From Acidimicrobiaceae bacterium (GTDB lineage: Bacteria > Actinomycetota > Acidimicrobiia > Acidimicrobiales > RAAP-2): 64,000 nucleotides of DNA. How positions within the stretch are numbered: position 1 is the first letter of the stretch; each line of letters starts with the position of its first letter. The stretch spans positions 3,729-67,728 of the forward strand of contig PLHJ01000005.1 of the NCBI GenBank assembly GCA_003138895.1. The letters run 5' to 3'. Both the position numbers and the translations under genes were made by a program. The notes beneath the pieces are model-generated. The model had not been told where the DNA came from. It made no database searches and was given only the letters and a program-made list of their open reading frames with translations. Below, piece after piece: positions 32,630 to 42,313 of this stretch.

Positions 32630-34207
32630 ATGAGCAACGAGCGGTCACAAAATGACATCGCCGGCGCGTTCGGTTCTATCAAAGAACACGACGTCGGATC
32701 ACGCAAAGGAGCCCGTGCACGCCTCTTGACCCTCGCCGCCATCATTGGCCCCGGTCTCATTGTGATGGTGGGGGACAACGACGCCGGTGGCGTCTCTACC
32801 TACGCGCAGGCTGGTCAAAACTTCGGCTACTCGTTGCTATGGACGTTGCCATTGCTGATTCCAGTGTTGATTGTGAATCAAGAAATGGTGGCCCGACTAG
32901 GAGCCGTCACTGGTGTGGGCCACGGCCGCGTCATTAAGGAACGCTTTGGTCGTCGCTGGGGGAATTTTTCAATTGGCATGATCCTTCTTCTCAATTTCTT
33001 GATCATCATCACAGAGTTCATTGGCGTGTCTTTGTCTATGGAGTACTTCGGTGTTTCTCCCTATATTTCTGTGCCCGCCGCCGCGTTAACACTGTTTGGG
33101 GTGACCGCTTCAGGTTCGTTCCAACGGTGGGAACGGTTCATGATGATTTTTGTCGCCGTCAATTTCTTTGTCATACCACTCTTGATTGTCACGCACCCTC
33201 ACGTGGGCGCAGTTTTCCATCACGCCGTCATACCCGGTATTCGAGGGGGAGTGAATTCCGCCGCGGTATTACTCATCATCTCAATTATCGGGACCACTGT
33301 CGCGCCTTGGCAGTTGTACTTTCAACAAAGCAACATTGTCGATAAGCGAATCACGCCGCGCTGGCTGAACTACGAACGAGTCGACACGATTATCGGGTCG
33401 TTCATTGTGGTGATTGGCGCTGGCGCGCTGATTGCTGCTGCGGCCGCTGGGCTGTCGGGACACGGGGGGACGACGGCGTACACGAGTGCGCTCGGGGTGG
33501 CGCGCGGGCTGCGTGCGCATGTCGGCTCCGCTTCTGGCACGTTCTTCGCCATTCTTTTGCTCAACGCCTCATGCATTGGAGCAGCGGCCGTGACGTTGGC
33601 GAGTAGTTACGCCCTGAGCGACCTTTCGGAAAAGCGACAAGGTCTCAACGTTCGTGTTCGCGACGCCAAGGCGTTCTTTGGCGGTTTCGCCGCCATGTTG
33701 GCCGTGGCAGGTTTTGTGACGTTGTTACCTGGTGCGCCGCTCGGACTCATCACGCTGGCCGTCCAAGCCATGTGTGGATTAATGCTTCCCAGTACGACGA
33801 TATTTGTTCTTCTGCTGTGTAACGACCGCGAGCTGATGGGTCCTTGGGTCAATTCGAAGTGGCTCAACGTTTTGGCCGTGGTGATTGTGGCCGTCTTGGT
33901 CGTATTGTCCATTGTTTTGATCGTCTCGACGCTCTTTACCTCACTGGACGTCGTGCGCCTTCTCGAAGATCTCGGCGGCGTGGCGGCGGCCGGGCTGCTC
34001 GTGGGACTTCCGATTGGCCTTCGACGAAGTGAAGCGCCTCGGAGTTACGACATTGCCCGCGTGGACTGGCGCACACCGCGAATGGCGCTACTTGCTCCGC
34101 CTCCGACGTCGAGGATCCGCCGTATTCTTTTCCGAGCGGTGGCGTCGTATCTGTTGATTGCGGGCACGGTACTTATCGTGCGTATCATTCAGCTCGCCAC
34201 GGCCTAG
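32630..34207 (+). CDS. Nramp/SLC11-superfamily divalent metal transporter, Nramp-related variant
   Basis: Multi-TM; GPGLIVMVGDNDAGGVSTYAQAG (TM1), GTTVAPWQLYFQQSNIVDK (TM6); SD aaaggagg. Confidence 0.88.
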   Translation: MSNERSQNDIAGAFGSIKEHDVGSRKGARARLLTLAAIIGPGLIVMVGDNDAGGVSTYAQAGQNFGYSLLWTLPLLIPVLIVNQEMVARLGAVTGVGHGRVIKERFGRRWGNFSIGMILLLNFLIIITEFIGVSLSMEYFGVSPYISVPAAALTLFGVTASGSFQRWERFMMIFVAVNFFVIPLLIVTHPHVGAVFHHAVIPGIRGGVNSAAVLLIISIIGTTVAPWQLYFQQSNIVDKRITPRWLNYERVDTIIGSFIVVIGAGALIAAAAAGLSGHGGTTAYTSALGVARGLRAHVGSASGTFFAILLLNASCIGAAAVTLASSYALSDLSEKRQGLNVRVRDAKAFFGGFAAMLAVAGFVTLLPGAPLGLITLAVQAMCGLMLPSTTIFVLLLCNDRELMGPWVNSKWLNVLAVVIVAVLVVLSIVLIVSTLFTSLDVVRLLEDLGGVAAAGLLVGLPIGLRRSEAPRSYDIARVDWRTPRMALLAPPPTSRIRRILFRAVASYLLIAGTVLIVRIIQLATA

Positions 34208-34217
34208 TGTCTAGCGA

Positions 34218-35033
34218 ATGACAACACGCCCGACCCTCGTTTGTGTGCACGCGCACCCCGACGATGAAGCGTTCTTTACGGCGGGCATCATGGCCCACTA
34301 CGCCGCCGAGGGTTACCGCGTAGTGCTTATTACCTGCACGAATGGACGACTGGGCATTGACGATCAGCCGTTGCCGGGCTTTATGCCTGGACATCACACC
34401 GCGCTGACGATCGCGACTCGCGCGAGCGAGCTCCAAGCCTCTGCATCGCTTCTTGGCGTCGAGCGAGTCGTAACACTCGGTTACGACGACTCCGGCATGA
34501 CGGGTTGGCCTCAGAACGATGACCCCGGCGCTTTTATGAGTTCCGATACGACAGCGGTCGCGGCCATAGTCGCCGCGATTTTGAATGATGAAGGCGCGAG
34601 CGTTGTTGTTACCTACGACGAATTTGGTTTTTACGGACACCCAGATCACATTAAGACGAATGAAGTCACTCGAGCCGCCATTGCACTTAGCCCCTCGGTG
34701 GAGCGTTTGTACTATCCCGTGGTACCCACGAGTGTCTTGCACGCTTTTGTTCCCACCGCGCAGTCCCAATCGGTGTATTTGCCGGCGTGGGTCATTGACG
34801 CGGGTGACGGCACAGCGGACGGCGACATAACGACCAAGATGGCGACCGAGAAGTACGTGGCGCTGAAACGAGCGTCGATGGCCGCTCACGCAACGCAGAT
34901 AGATAACCGCGACGTGGTCAATATGGACGACGAATTATTTACCCTGTTGTTTGGACGCGAGTATTACGTGCGAGCGTGGTCGCGTGACGAAACGAGCGGC
35001 GACGAATCGGATCTTTTTGGAGGATTAGCGTGA
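34218..35033 (+). CDS. PIG-L/LmbE-family deacetylase (copy 1)
   Basis: VHAHPDDEAFFTAG, TYDEFGFYGHPDHIKTNEV. Confidence 0.93.
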   Translation: MTTRPTLVCVHAHPDDEAFFTAGIMAHYAAEGYRVVLITCTNGRLGIDDQPLPGFMPGHHTALTIATRASELQASASLLGVERVVTLGYDDSGMTGWPQNDDPGAFMSSDTTAVAAIVAAILNDEGASVVVTYDEFGFYGHPDHIKTNEVTRAAIALSPSVERLYYPVVPTSVLHAFVPTAQSQSVYLPAWVIDAGDGTADGDITTKMATEKYVALKRASMAAHATQIDNRDVVNMDDELFTLLFGREYYVRAWSRDETSGDESDLFGGLA

Positions 35034-35863
35034 GCGAGTCGTTGACATTTTTAGCGGTGCACGCGCACCCCGACGACGAAGCCAGTTCGTCAGGTGGCGT
35101 CTTTCGGCTCTTGAAGGACCAGGGAGTTCGAACCGTACTCGTGACGTGCACGAACGGTGAGTTCGGCGATGCGGTCGGCGGTATCAAGCCCGACCAACCT
35201 GGACACGATCCCGACGCGGTCGCCATCTATCGAAAAGGTGAGCTCGAGGATTCGTGCAAGATTTTGGGGATTGACCGACTCGTCATGCTGGGTTATCGCG
35301 ATTCGGGAATGATGGGCTGGCCCCAGAACGACGATCCGAAGTGCTTTTGGTCCACACCCCTGGAAGAAGCCGCCGAAAAATTGGCCGCCATCTTGAATGA
35401 AGAACGTCCCCAGGTCATCATGACCTACAACGAAATTGGTTTCTACGGTCACCCTGACCACATTCAGGCGCACCGGATTACGTTGTCGGCGCTTGACCTG
35501 CTGGACTACCAACCCACGGTGTATTTCAACGCCATACCGGCGAGTGTGTTCGCACGTTTTCGTGAAGTTATTGAGGAATCACAAACTGAAGAAGAGAATG
35601 ATGAAGCCCGCGAGAGTGAAGAAGAGCAAATGGATCTCGGCACGCCAGACGAATTAATCGGCGCGGCCATCGACGTGACGAGCGTTGCCGACGCGAAATT
35701 CGATGCCCTCCAAGCTCACTCCTCGCAACTCGACGAATCGTTTTTTTTGCGGATGGGGCGTGAACGCTTCAAAGAGGTGATGGGCACAGAGTGGTTCGTT
35801 CGCGCCGTGAGCCCCTTTGCTCACGACGACGTGGTGACTGACTTGTTCGTCGATTACCGCTAG
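35030..35863 (+). CDS. PIG-L/LmbE-family deacetylase (copy 2; MshB/Mca-like)
   Basis: VHAHPDDEASSSGGV, TYNEIGFYGHPDHIQAHRI, GYRDSGMMGWPQNDDP. Confidence 0.94.
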   Translation: MSESLTFLAVHAHPDDEASSSGGVFRLLKDQGVRTVLVTCTNGEFGDAVGGIKPDQPGHDPDAVAIYRKGELEDSCKILGIDRLVMLGYRDSGMMGWPQNDDPKCFWSTPLEEAAEKLAAILNEERPQVIMTYNEIGFYGHPDHIQAHRITLSALDLLDYQPTVYFNAIPASVFARFREVIEESQTEEENDEARESEEEQMDLGTPDELIGAAIDVTSVADAKFDALQAHSSQLDESFFLRMGRERFKEVMGTEWFVRAVSPFAHDDVVTDLFVDYR

Positions 35864-35876
35864 GAACGAAAACGCT

Positions 35877-37322
35877 CTAGTAGCGGTAGGTGTCTGGCTT
35901 GTACGGTCCGTCGACCGCCACCCCGATGTAGTCGGCCTGCTCTTTTGAAAGCTGCGTCAATTTCACACCGAGTGCGTCCAGGTGAAGTCGAGCAACTTTT
36001 TCGTCTAGGTGCTTAGGCAACACGTAGACCTTCTTTTCGTAGTGCGCCCGGTTCGTGTACAACTCAATTTGCGCCATGGTCTGGTTGGTAAACGAGTTGC
36101 TCATTACGAAACTCGGGTGACCAGTGGCGTTACCGAGATTGAGAAGGCGACCTTCGCTAAGCAAGATGATGGTCTTGCCGCTGGGAAGGATCCACTTGTC
36201 AACCTGTGGCTTGATGTTTTCGCGCTTGACGCCCTTAAGACCCGCGAGACCCGCAATGTCGATTTCGTTGTCGAAGTGGCCGATGTTGCCCAGAATCGCT
36301 TGGTGCTTCATCATCTGCATGTGCTCAACGGTCACGATGTTCTTGTTGCCGGTCGCCGTGATGATGATGTCCGCGTAAGGAAGGGCGTCATCCAGCGTCG
36401 TGACCTGGAAACCGTCCATCGCCGCTTGCAGCGCACAAATCGGGTCAATCTCCGTGATGATCACCCTGGCGCCTTGACCACGGAGTGATTCGGCCGAGCC
36501 CTTACCAACGTCGCCGTAACCACAAACGACGGCCACTTTGCCACCAATCAATGTGTCGGTAGCGCGGTTGATGCCGTCAATGAGCGAGTGACGACAGCCG
36601 TACTTATTGTCGAACTTCGACTTCGTCACGGCGTCGTTCACGTTGATGGCGGGGAAGAGCAAGGTACCGTCGCGCTCCATTTCGTAGAGACGGTGCACAC
36701 CGGTGGTGGTTTCTTCGGACACGCCAATGATGTCGGGCGCCATTTTGGTGAAGCGCTGGTCACCTGATGCGACGATGGTGTTGAGCAGTTGCAATATCAC
36801 GCTGTACTCTTCGGAATCGGTGGCTTCGGGAGCGGGCACGAATCCGGCCGCTTCAAACTCCACACCCTTGTGAATGAGGAGCGTTGCGTCACCACCATCA
36901 TCAAGAATCATGGTGGGGCCAGCATGGTTGGGCCAACGAAGAACTTGCTCGGTGCACCACCAGTACTCTTCGAGCGTCTCGCCCTTCCAGGCGTAGACGG
37001 GAATGCCCCGAGGGTTCTCGGGTGTGCCGTTTGGCCCCACGGCGACGGCCGCAGCGGCGTGGTCTTGCGTTGAGAAAATATTGCAACTGGCCCAACGAAC
37101 GTCGGCACCGAGGGCGACGAGCGTCTCAATAAGAACTGCCGTTTGAATTGTCATGTGGAGCGAGCCGGTGATTCGCGATCCAGCCAAGGGCTTGGAAACG
37201 CCGAATTCGTTTCGCATGGCCATGAGGCCAGGCATTTCGTGTTCGGCCAAAATAATTTCTGCGCGACCGAAACTTGCGAGTGACAGGTCGGCGACTTTGA
37301 AATCAGGGGATACAGAGGTCAT
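35877..37322 (-). CDS. ahcY: Adenosylhomocysteinase
   Basis: [56 protein letters not shown] terminus. Confidence 0.97.
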   Translation of the reverse strand: MTSVSPDFKVADLSLASFGRAEIILAEHEMPGLMAMRNEFGVSKPLAGSRITGSLHMTIQTAVLIETLVALGADVRWASCNIFSTQDHAAAAVAVGPNGTPENPRGIPVYAWKGETLEEYWWCTEQVLRWPNHAGPTMILDDGGDATLLIHKGVEFEAAGFVPAPEATDSEEYSVILQLLNTIVASGDQRFTKMAPDIIGVSEETTTGVHRLYEMERDGTLLFPAINVNDAVTKSKFDNKYGCRHSLIDGINRATDTLIGGKVAVVCGYGDVGKGSAESLRGQGARVIITEIDPICALQAAMDGFQVTTLDDALPYADIIITATGNKNIVTVEHMQMMKHQAILGNIGHFDNEIDIAGLAGLKGVKRENIKPQVDKWILPSGKTIILLSEGRLLNLGNATGHPSFVMSNSFTNQTMAQIELYTNRAHYEKKVYVLPKHLDEKVARLHLDALGVKLTQLSKEQADYIGVAVDGPYKPDTYRY

Positions 37323-37378
37323 GATTCTCCTAGTGATGTTGTTTGTACTACCTAGTTCGGCGTCGACCTCTGTCTGAC

Positions 37379-37408
37379 ACGCCTAACTACATAGTAGTGG
37401 TTAGGCGT
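37379..37408. repeat. Inverted repeat overlapping the ychF stop, upstream of ahcY
   Basis: ACGCCTAAC-tacatagtagtg-GTTAGGCGT, 9-bp perfect arms. Confidence 0.7.
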
Positions 37409-38480
37409 TTACTCTGAACTCCACAACGTCGCCGTCGCGCATGACATATTCCTTTCCTTCAATGCGCGCCTTGCCGGCCGCACGCACCGCCACCATTGTG
37501 CCGAGCTCGACGAGGTCGTCAAAGGCTACGACCTCTGCCTTGATGAAATGCTTTTGAAAATCGGTATGGATAACGCCCGCAGCTTCGGGTGCGGTGGCCC
37601 CTTGGTGAATGGTCCAGGCCCTCGTTTCCTTGGGACCCGCCGTCAAATAGGTCTGCAGGCCAAGTGTTCGAAATCCCACCTGGGAAAGTTGCTCAAGTCC
37701 CGACTGCGTCTGCCCGTAACTTTCCAAGAGTTCAAGCGCCTCTTCGTCACTGAGACCCGACAATTCTTCTTCGACCTTGGCACAAAGCACCACCGCCGGC
37801 GCTGGTGCCACCGAGGCCTCAAGTTGCTTTCGGATGTCGTCGTTGCCCATTGACTGTTCATCCACGTTGAAGACGTAGATGAAGGGCTTGTCGGTAAGGA
37901 GGTGGAGATCGCTGAGGGCGCTGCGGTCAATGTCTTTGCCAATTGACGAAATGACGTGGCCGGAATTTAGGGCGTCGCGTGTCTTTTGGAACTCGGCCAT
38001 TTTGAGAGCTGCGTCGCCGCCACGTTTCGCGTCGCGTTCGAGACGACTGATGGCCTTATCCACCGTCTGGAGGTCGGCGAGAATCAATTCCGTTTCAATG
38101 GTGGCCACGTCGCTCGCCGGGTCAATTCGACCATCAACGTGAATCACGTCGTCGTCAACGAAGACTCGCACGACTTCGCAGATGGCATCAGATTCACGAA
38201 TAGCCGCCAGGAACTGATTGCCGAGGCCCTCGCCTTCGGAGGCCCCACGCACGATGCCCGCAATGTCGACGAAGGTGACGGCCGCCGGCAAGATTTTTTC
38301 TGAGCCGAAAATCTGCGCCAAGACAGCGAGACGAGCGTCGGGAACGGAAACGACACCAACGTTGGGTTCAATTGTGGCGAAGGGGTAATTGGCGGCCAAG
38401 ACGTGGTTCTTCGTAAGCGCGTTAAAAAGAGTGGATTTTCCAACATTGGGGAGTCCGACGATGCCGATTGAAAGTGCCAT
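37401..38480 (-). CDS. ychF: Redox-regulated ATPase YchF (OLA1 family)
   Basis: [44 protein letters not shown]; track ORF is 25 codons over-long. Confidence 0.95.
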   Translation of the reverse strand: MALSIGIVGLPNVGKSTLFNALTKNHVLAANYPFATIEPNVGVVSVPDARLAVLAQIFGSEKILPAAVTFVDIAGIVRGASEGEGLGNQFLAAIRESDAICEVVRVFVDDDVIHVDGRIDPASDVATIETELILADLQTVDKAISRLERDAKRGGDAALKMAEFQKTRDALNSGHVISSIGKDIDRSALSDLHLLTDKPFIYVFNVDEQSMGNDDIRKQLEASVAPAPAVVLCAKVEEELSGLSDEEALELLESYGQTQSGLEQLSQVGFRTLGLQTYLTAGPKETRAWTIHQGATAPEAAGVIHTDFQKHFIKAEVVAFDDLVELGTMVAVRAAGKARIEGKEYVMRDGDVVEFRVNA

Positions 38481-38651
38481 ACGAGACACGAGGCTAGTAA
38501 ACCTCTGTCGGTACCACTTCGAACTGCACTCCCTCCTACGTGAGAAGTGGCCCAATTAGGAGCATGGGCCCCAAAATTTTTCCCTAGGCTACGTGAAATC
38601 GGAAAACGCCGAATGAATTCCCACTAAGTTGCACTCACTCGAGGAGGGTTC

Positions 38652-40142
38652 GTGGTCAGCGAAGTTGAAAGCGTTTTGGGAACCGGTATAGGTAACCCAC
38701 TAGTTATTGAAGAGAATGGCGTAAACGTCATTGCCCAGTCCGAACGTCGGGGCTCACCTCGAGAATTGTTCTGGCCGTGGTTTGGCGCCAATGTTTCAGT
38801 ACTGGGCCTGAGTTACGGGGCGTTCATCTTTGGTCTAGGTGTTTCGTTCTGGCAAGCCGTGGTCGTCGGATTTTTTGGCATCATCATTAGTTTCTTGTTC
38901 TGTGGGCTAATTGCCCTTGCGGGAAAGCGCGGATCGGCTCCCACGATGGTGATTAGTAGAGCGGGCTTCGGCGTTCGAGGAAATCGATTGCCGTCGGGCT
39001 TTTCTTGGCTCTTGAACGTCGGCTGGGAAACAGCACTTTCCGTCATTGCCGTTCTCGCCATGTCGACCGTCTTTACTCGCCTTGGTTGGGGCGGGGGAAC
39101 TGCCGTGAAAGTGATTGCCATCATTGTGGTGGCTGCTCTGACTGTTGGTGGTGGAGTGATGGGTTTTGACCTCATTATGCGAATGCAGGCATTCATCACG
39201 GTCATTACCGGCGTCCTAAGCGTGGTGTTCATAATTTTGACGTTGAAATACATCCACTGGCATTCGGTGTCGGCCGTGCACAGTGGATCTCCTCAACACG
39301 TGATTGGTGCGTTGGTGTTTGTGATGACGGGGTTTGGACTCGGATGGGTCAACAGCGCCGCCGATTATTCGCGTTATCTACCGAGAAGTTCGTCGAGTCG
39401 TGGTGTAGTGGGTTGGACGACGTTTGGTGGATCACTCGCGCCGGTGATTCTCGTGCTCTTTGGCTTGTTGCTGGCGGGTTCATCAACGAAGCTCAGTTCG
39501 GCCATTGGCAATGACCCCGTGGGGGCCCTGGCGAACCTGCTTCCCACGTGGTACCTCGTACCGTTTGCCTTCGTGGCCATTTTGGGCATCGTCGGAGGGA
39601 CCATTCTCGACATCTATTCGTCAGGTCTTTCGCTGCTCGCGGCCGGGCTCAAGGTTCCTCGTTACGTGGGCGCCGCTATCGATGGCGTCATCATGATTAT
39701 TGGCACCATATACATAGTGTTCGTTTCGGGTAATTTCCTAAGCCAGTTTGAGGGTTTCCTCGTCACCGTTGGTGTTTTGATTGCCGGTTGGTGCGGCGTC
39801 TTTTTGGCTGACTTTGCCCTTCGTCGAAAGAACTACGACGACGCTGACCTAAATGACCTCAATGGTCGATACGGCGACGTCCGATGGTTTCCCATTGCGA
39901 CCGTTCTTCTCAGTACCGTCCTTGGCTGGGGACTCGTAAACAATTCGTTCTACGCTTCCTGGCTCGATTGGCAGGGCTATTTGCTGGGGCCATTTGGTCT
40001 AGGTGGAAAGTCCGGTGCCTGGGCGGGCGCCAATCTAGGGGTACTCGTTGCGCTGGTGGTTGGTTTCGTCGTGACCATCGTGGTGAGTCCCGCCGCCGTG
40101 AAGCGCCAAGAAGCTTTGCCGGTCGCCACCGTCAGTGCCTAG
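38652..40142 (+). CDS. NCS1-family cytosine/purine-type permease
   Basis: 12-TM-like; ISRAGFGVRGN, GFGLGWVNSAADYSRYLPRSSS. Confidence 0.87.
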   Translation: MVSEVESVLGTGIGNPLVIEENGVNVIAQSERRGSPRELFWPWFGANVSVLGLSYGAFIFGLGVSFWQAVVVGFFGIIISFLFCGLIALAGKRGSAPTMVISRAGFGVRGNRLPSGFSWLLNVGWETALSVIAVLAMSTVFTRLGWGGGTAVKVIAIIVVAALTVGGGVMGFDLIMRMQAFITVITGVLSVVFIILTLKYIHWHSVSAVHSGSPQHVIGALVFVMTGFGLGWVNSAADYSRYLPRSSSSRGVVGWTTFGGSLAPVILVLFGLLLAGSSTKLSSAIGNDPVGALANLLPTWYLVPFAFVAILGIVGGTILDIYSSGLSLLAAGLKVPRYVGAAIDGVIMIIGTIYIVFVSGNFLSQFEGFLVTVGVLIAGWCGVFLADFALRRKNYDDADLNDLNGRYGDVRWFPIATVLLSTVLGWGLVNNSFYASWLDWQGYLLGPFGLGGKSGAWAGANLGVLVALVVGFVVTIVVSPAAVKRQEALPVATVSA

Positions 40143-40160
40143 CGATGTTTCGGTTGCGCT

Positions 40161-40835
40161 TTAGGCAACTTCTTGCAGCACACCGTCTTCAATCTCTAAG
40201 CGTCGATCAGCCTGACTCGCGATTTTTTCGTCGTGCGTAACGACGAGCACGGTCGTTTGTTGTTTGGTCGCCGCTTCGCGAAGTAACTCGACAATTTTCT
40301 GGCCGGTTTGACGGTCGAGACTGCCGGTTGGTTCGTCCGCCAAAATGAGCGGCGGCTGTGCGGCGAAAGCTCGAGCAATTGCCACGCGCTGTTGTTCACC
40401 GCCGGAGAGACGGTTGGGTCGACGACGCGCCTTCACTTCGTCAAGACCCACCATTTCCAACATTTCAGTGGCACGAGCGTCGCGGTCGTCTTTGGGCCAG
40501 TCGGCGAATTCGAGCGCGAGAAGGACGTTCTCCTTGGCGTTCAGGTTCGGAATCAAATTAAAGGCCTGGAATATGAAGCCCACCTGACGAGATCGATACA
40601 GCGTGCGACCTTTCGCGTCGAGACGAGCGAGTTCGACGCCGTTGATATCAATGGAACCACTGTCGGGAGCGTCTAAGAGACCTAAGAGTGAGAGCAACGT
40701 TGACTTGCCGCTTCCACTTGGTCCCACAATCGCCACCATCTCGCCGTTTTTGGCTTCGAAGGAAACGTCGTTTACCGCGAGGATATCGCCGGCGTCCGTA
40801 CGAAATTTCTTTTCTAGGTTCTTGACTTGCAGCAT
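40161..40835 (-). CDS. MacB/LolD-type ABC transporter ATPase
   Basis: [23 protein letters not shown] Walker [16 protein letters not shown] signature, [12 protein letters not shown]. Confidence 0.95.
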   Translation of the reverse strand: MLQVKNLEKKFRTDAGDILAVNDVSFEAKNGEMVAIVGPSGSGKSTLLSLLGLLDAPDSGSIDINGVELARLDAKGRTLYRSRQVGFIFQAFNLIPNLNAKENVLLALEFADWPKDDRDARATEMLEMVGLDEVKARRRPNRLSGGEQQRVAIARAFAAQPPLILADEPTGSLDRQTGQKIVELLREAATKQQTTVLVVTHDEKIASQADRRLEIEDGVLQEVA

Positions 40836-42235
40836 TATTCGCTCCTTAGTACTTCAGCTGGTCGAATTCGAAGAATGGTGGCCGTGGCAACTGCGCTGCC
40901 AACGATCGCGACGACGATCGCTGCGATGAAGGCAAACAGCAAGGTTGACCAACCCACGGCAGCGTGCACTTGGGTGATGGTGCTGTGAAACCCACCAAAG
41001 CGAAGCCCACTGCTGGTCGTAGGACGAGTAAAGCCACCGCCGCCAAAGCCGCCGCCAGGACCGCCACCAAACCCGTTCCTTGTGAAACCGCCGCCGCCCG
41101 ACGATGTATTGGACGATGCCGACACGAGCGCAGAGGTAATAGGACTACTGAGCAAGATGCCCACGATGAGCCCGACAATGCTGCCGAGCACCGTGAACGT
41201 TGTCGACTCTGCAATGAACTGTCCGATGACCGAACGATTGGAGGCGCCCAGCGCTTTAAGAACGCCGACTTCGCGGCGTCGTTCGCGAACAATCATCAAC
41301 ATGGAGAGGAGCAAGATGATGCCGGCGGCGCCAACGGCGCCAAACAAGGTGTAAGTGGAGATGGTCTTTACCGAGTTAAGAGGAGCCAACGCCGTGAGCG
41401 TCGCTTGTTGCTGCGACGTCACATCAGCCGCGCTGCCCAACTTCGCGCTGATTGCCTTGGCGGTTGAAGCCACGTTGTTCACGTTGTCAACAACAACAGT
41501 GGCACCCGTAACTTGATTTGCTGCGCCGGCGAGCTTTTGGACGGTAGCGAGTGGCATGAGGACACCGTTGTTGGCAAACGTGGACTGCGCGTTGTAGATG
41601 CCAATGACCTTGATGGAGGTTTTCCACGCGGTGAACGTAGAACCAACAGTCAATTTGTTAGCCGAGGCAAGAGTGGTGCCAATGATGGCGACGTCGCCGG
41701 AGGAGGAAGCGGAAAATGAGGAGCCGGAAGTGAGCTTCTCGGTACCGCCACCACTGGCACCACCCGTAAGTGCGTTACCGGGGTCAGTGGTACCGGTAAC
41801 GGTGATCGGAATTGAAAACGTTGTCGTTGTGCCCGTGGCGCCGCCAAAACCGCCTCCGCCAAACTGTTGGCCCAACGTGCCGGGCGTGATGCCCGACGTG
41901 AGAGATGTTTCTGACGAAGTGAGGCGCTCGTTCAGTGAGGCCCGCACGACCGTGACATGTGCCACCGAAGCAATCTCGCTCATCTGTGCGTCGGTGAGAG
42001 GCGTGCCACCACCTTGAAATCCAAAGAATCCCTTGGGGCTGACGGTAATGGTGTTGCCCGTAGACGCTCGGACGTCATTGATCTTTTTCGTCACTGCGTC
42101 TCGGGCCACCAACATCGAGATCGAAAGGGCAATGGCTACGGCCAAAATGACGATGACTCCAACGGAGCGAACTGTGTTTCGAAACGCGTTCTTTATGCCA
42201 CGACGCAGTGCGTTCACTACTGATCCTTTCAACAA
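40835..42235 (-). CDS. MacB/FtsX-type ABC transporter permease with Gly/Phe-rich segments
   Basis: N-terminal TM + periplasmic domain + RERRREVGVLKALGASNRSVIGQF; adjacent ATPase. Confidence 0.9.
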   Translation of the reverse strand: MLKGSVVNALRRGIKNAFRNTVRSVGVIVILAVAIALSISMLVARDAVTKKINDVRASTGNTITVSPKGFFGFQGGGTPLTDAQMSEIASVAHVTVVRASLNERLTSSETSLTSGITPGTLGQQFGGGGFGGATGTTTTFSIPITVTGTTDPGNALTGGASGGGTEKLTSGSSFSASSSGDVAIIGTTLASANKLTVGSTFTAWKTSIKVIGIYNAQSTFANNGVLMPLATVQKLAGAANQVTGATVVVDNVNNVASTAKAISAKLGSAADVTSQQQATLTALAPLNSVKTISTYTLFGAVGAAGIILLLSMLMIVRERRREVGVLKALGASNRSVIGQFIAESTTFTVLGSIVGLIVGILLSSPITSALVSASSNTSSGGGGFTRNGFGGGPGGGFGGGGFTRPTTSSGLRFGGFHSTITQVHAAVGWSTLLFAFIAAIVVAIVGSAVATATILRIRPAEVLRSE

Positions 42236-42313
42236 AACTCCTGGTCATTTTGCCGAGCGATTCTGAATACTGGGCGAGGAGCGATTAAGGATTGGTTAAG
42301 GAATCGTCGGTCG

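Noticed and set aside
37323-37400. SAH riboswitch upstream of ahcY
   Set aside because: No SAH-riboswitch consensus seen in the short interval; only a simple inverted repeat.
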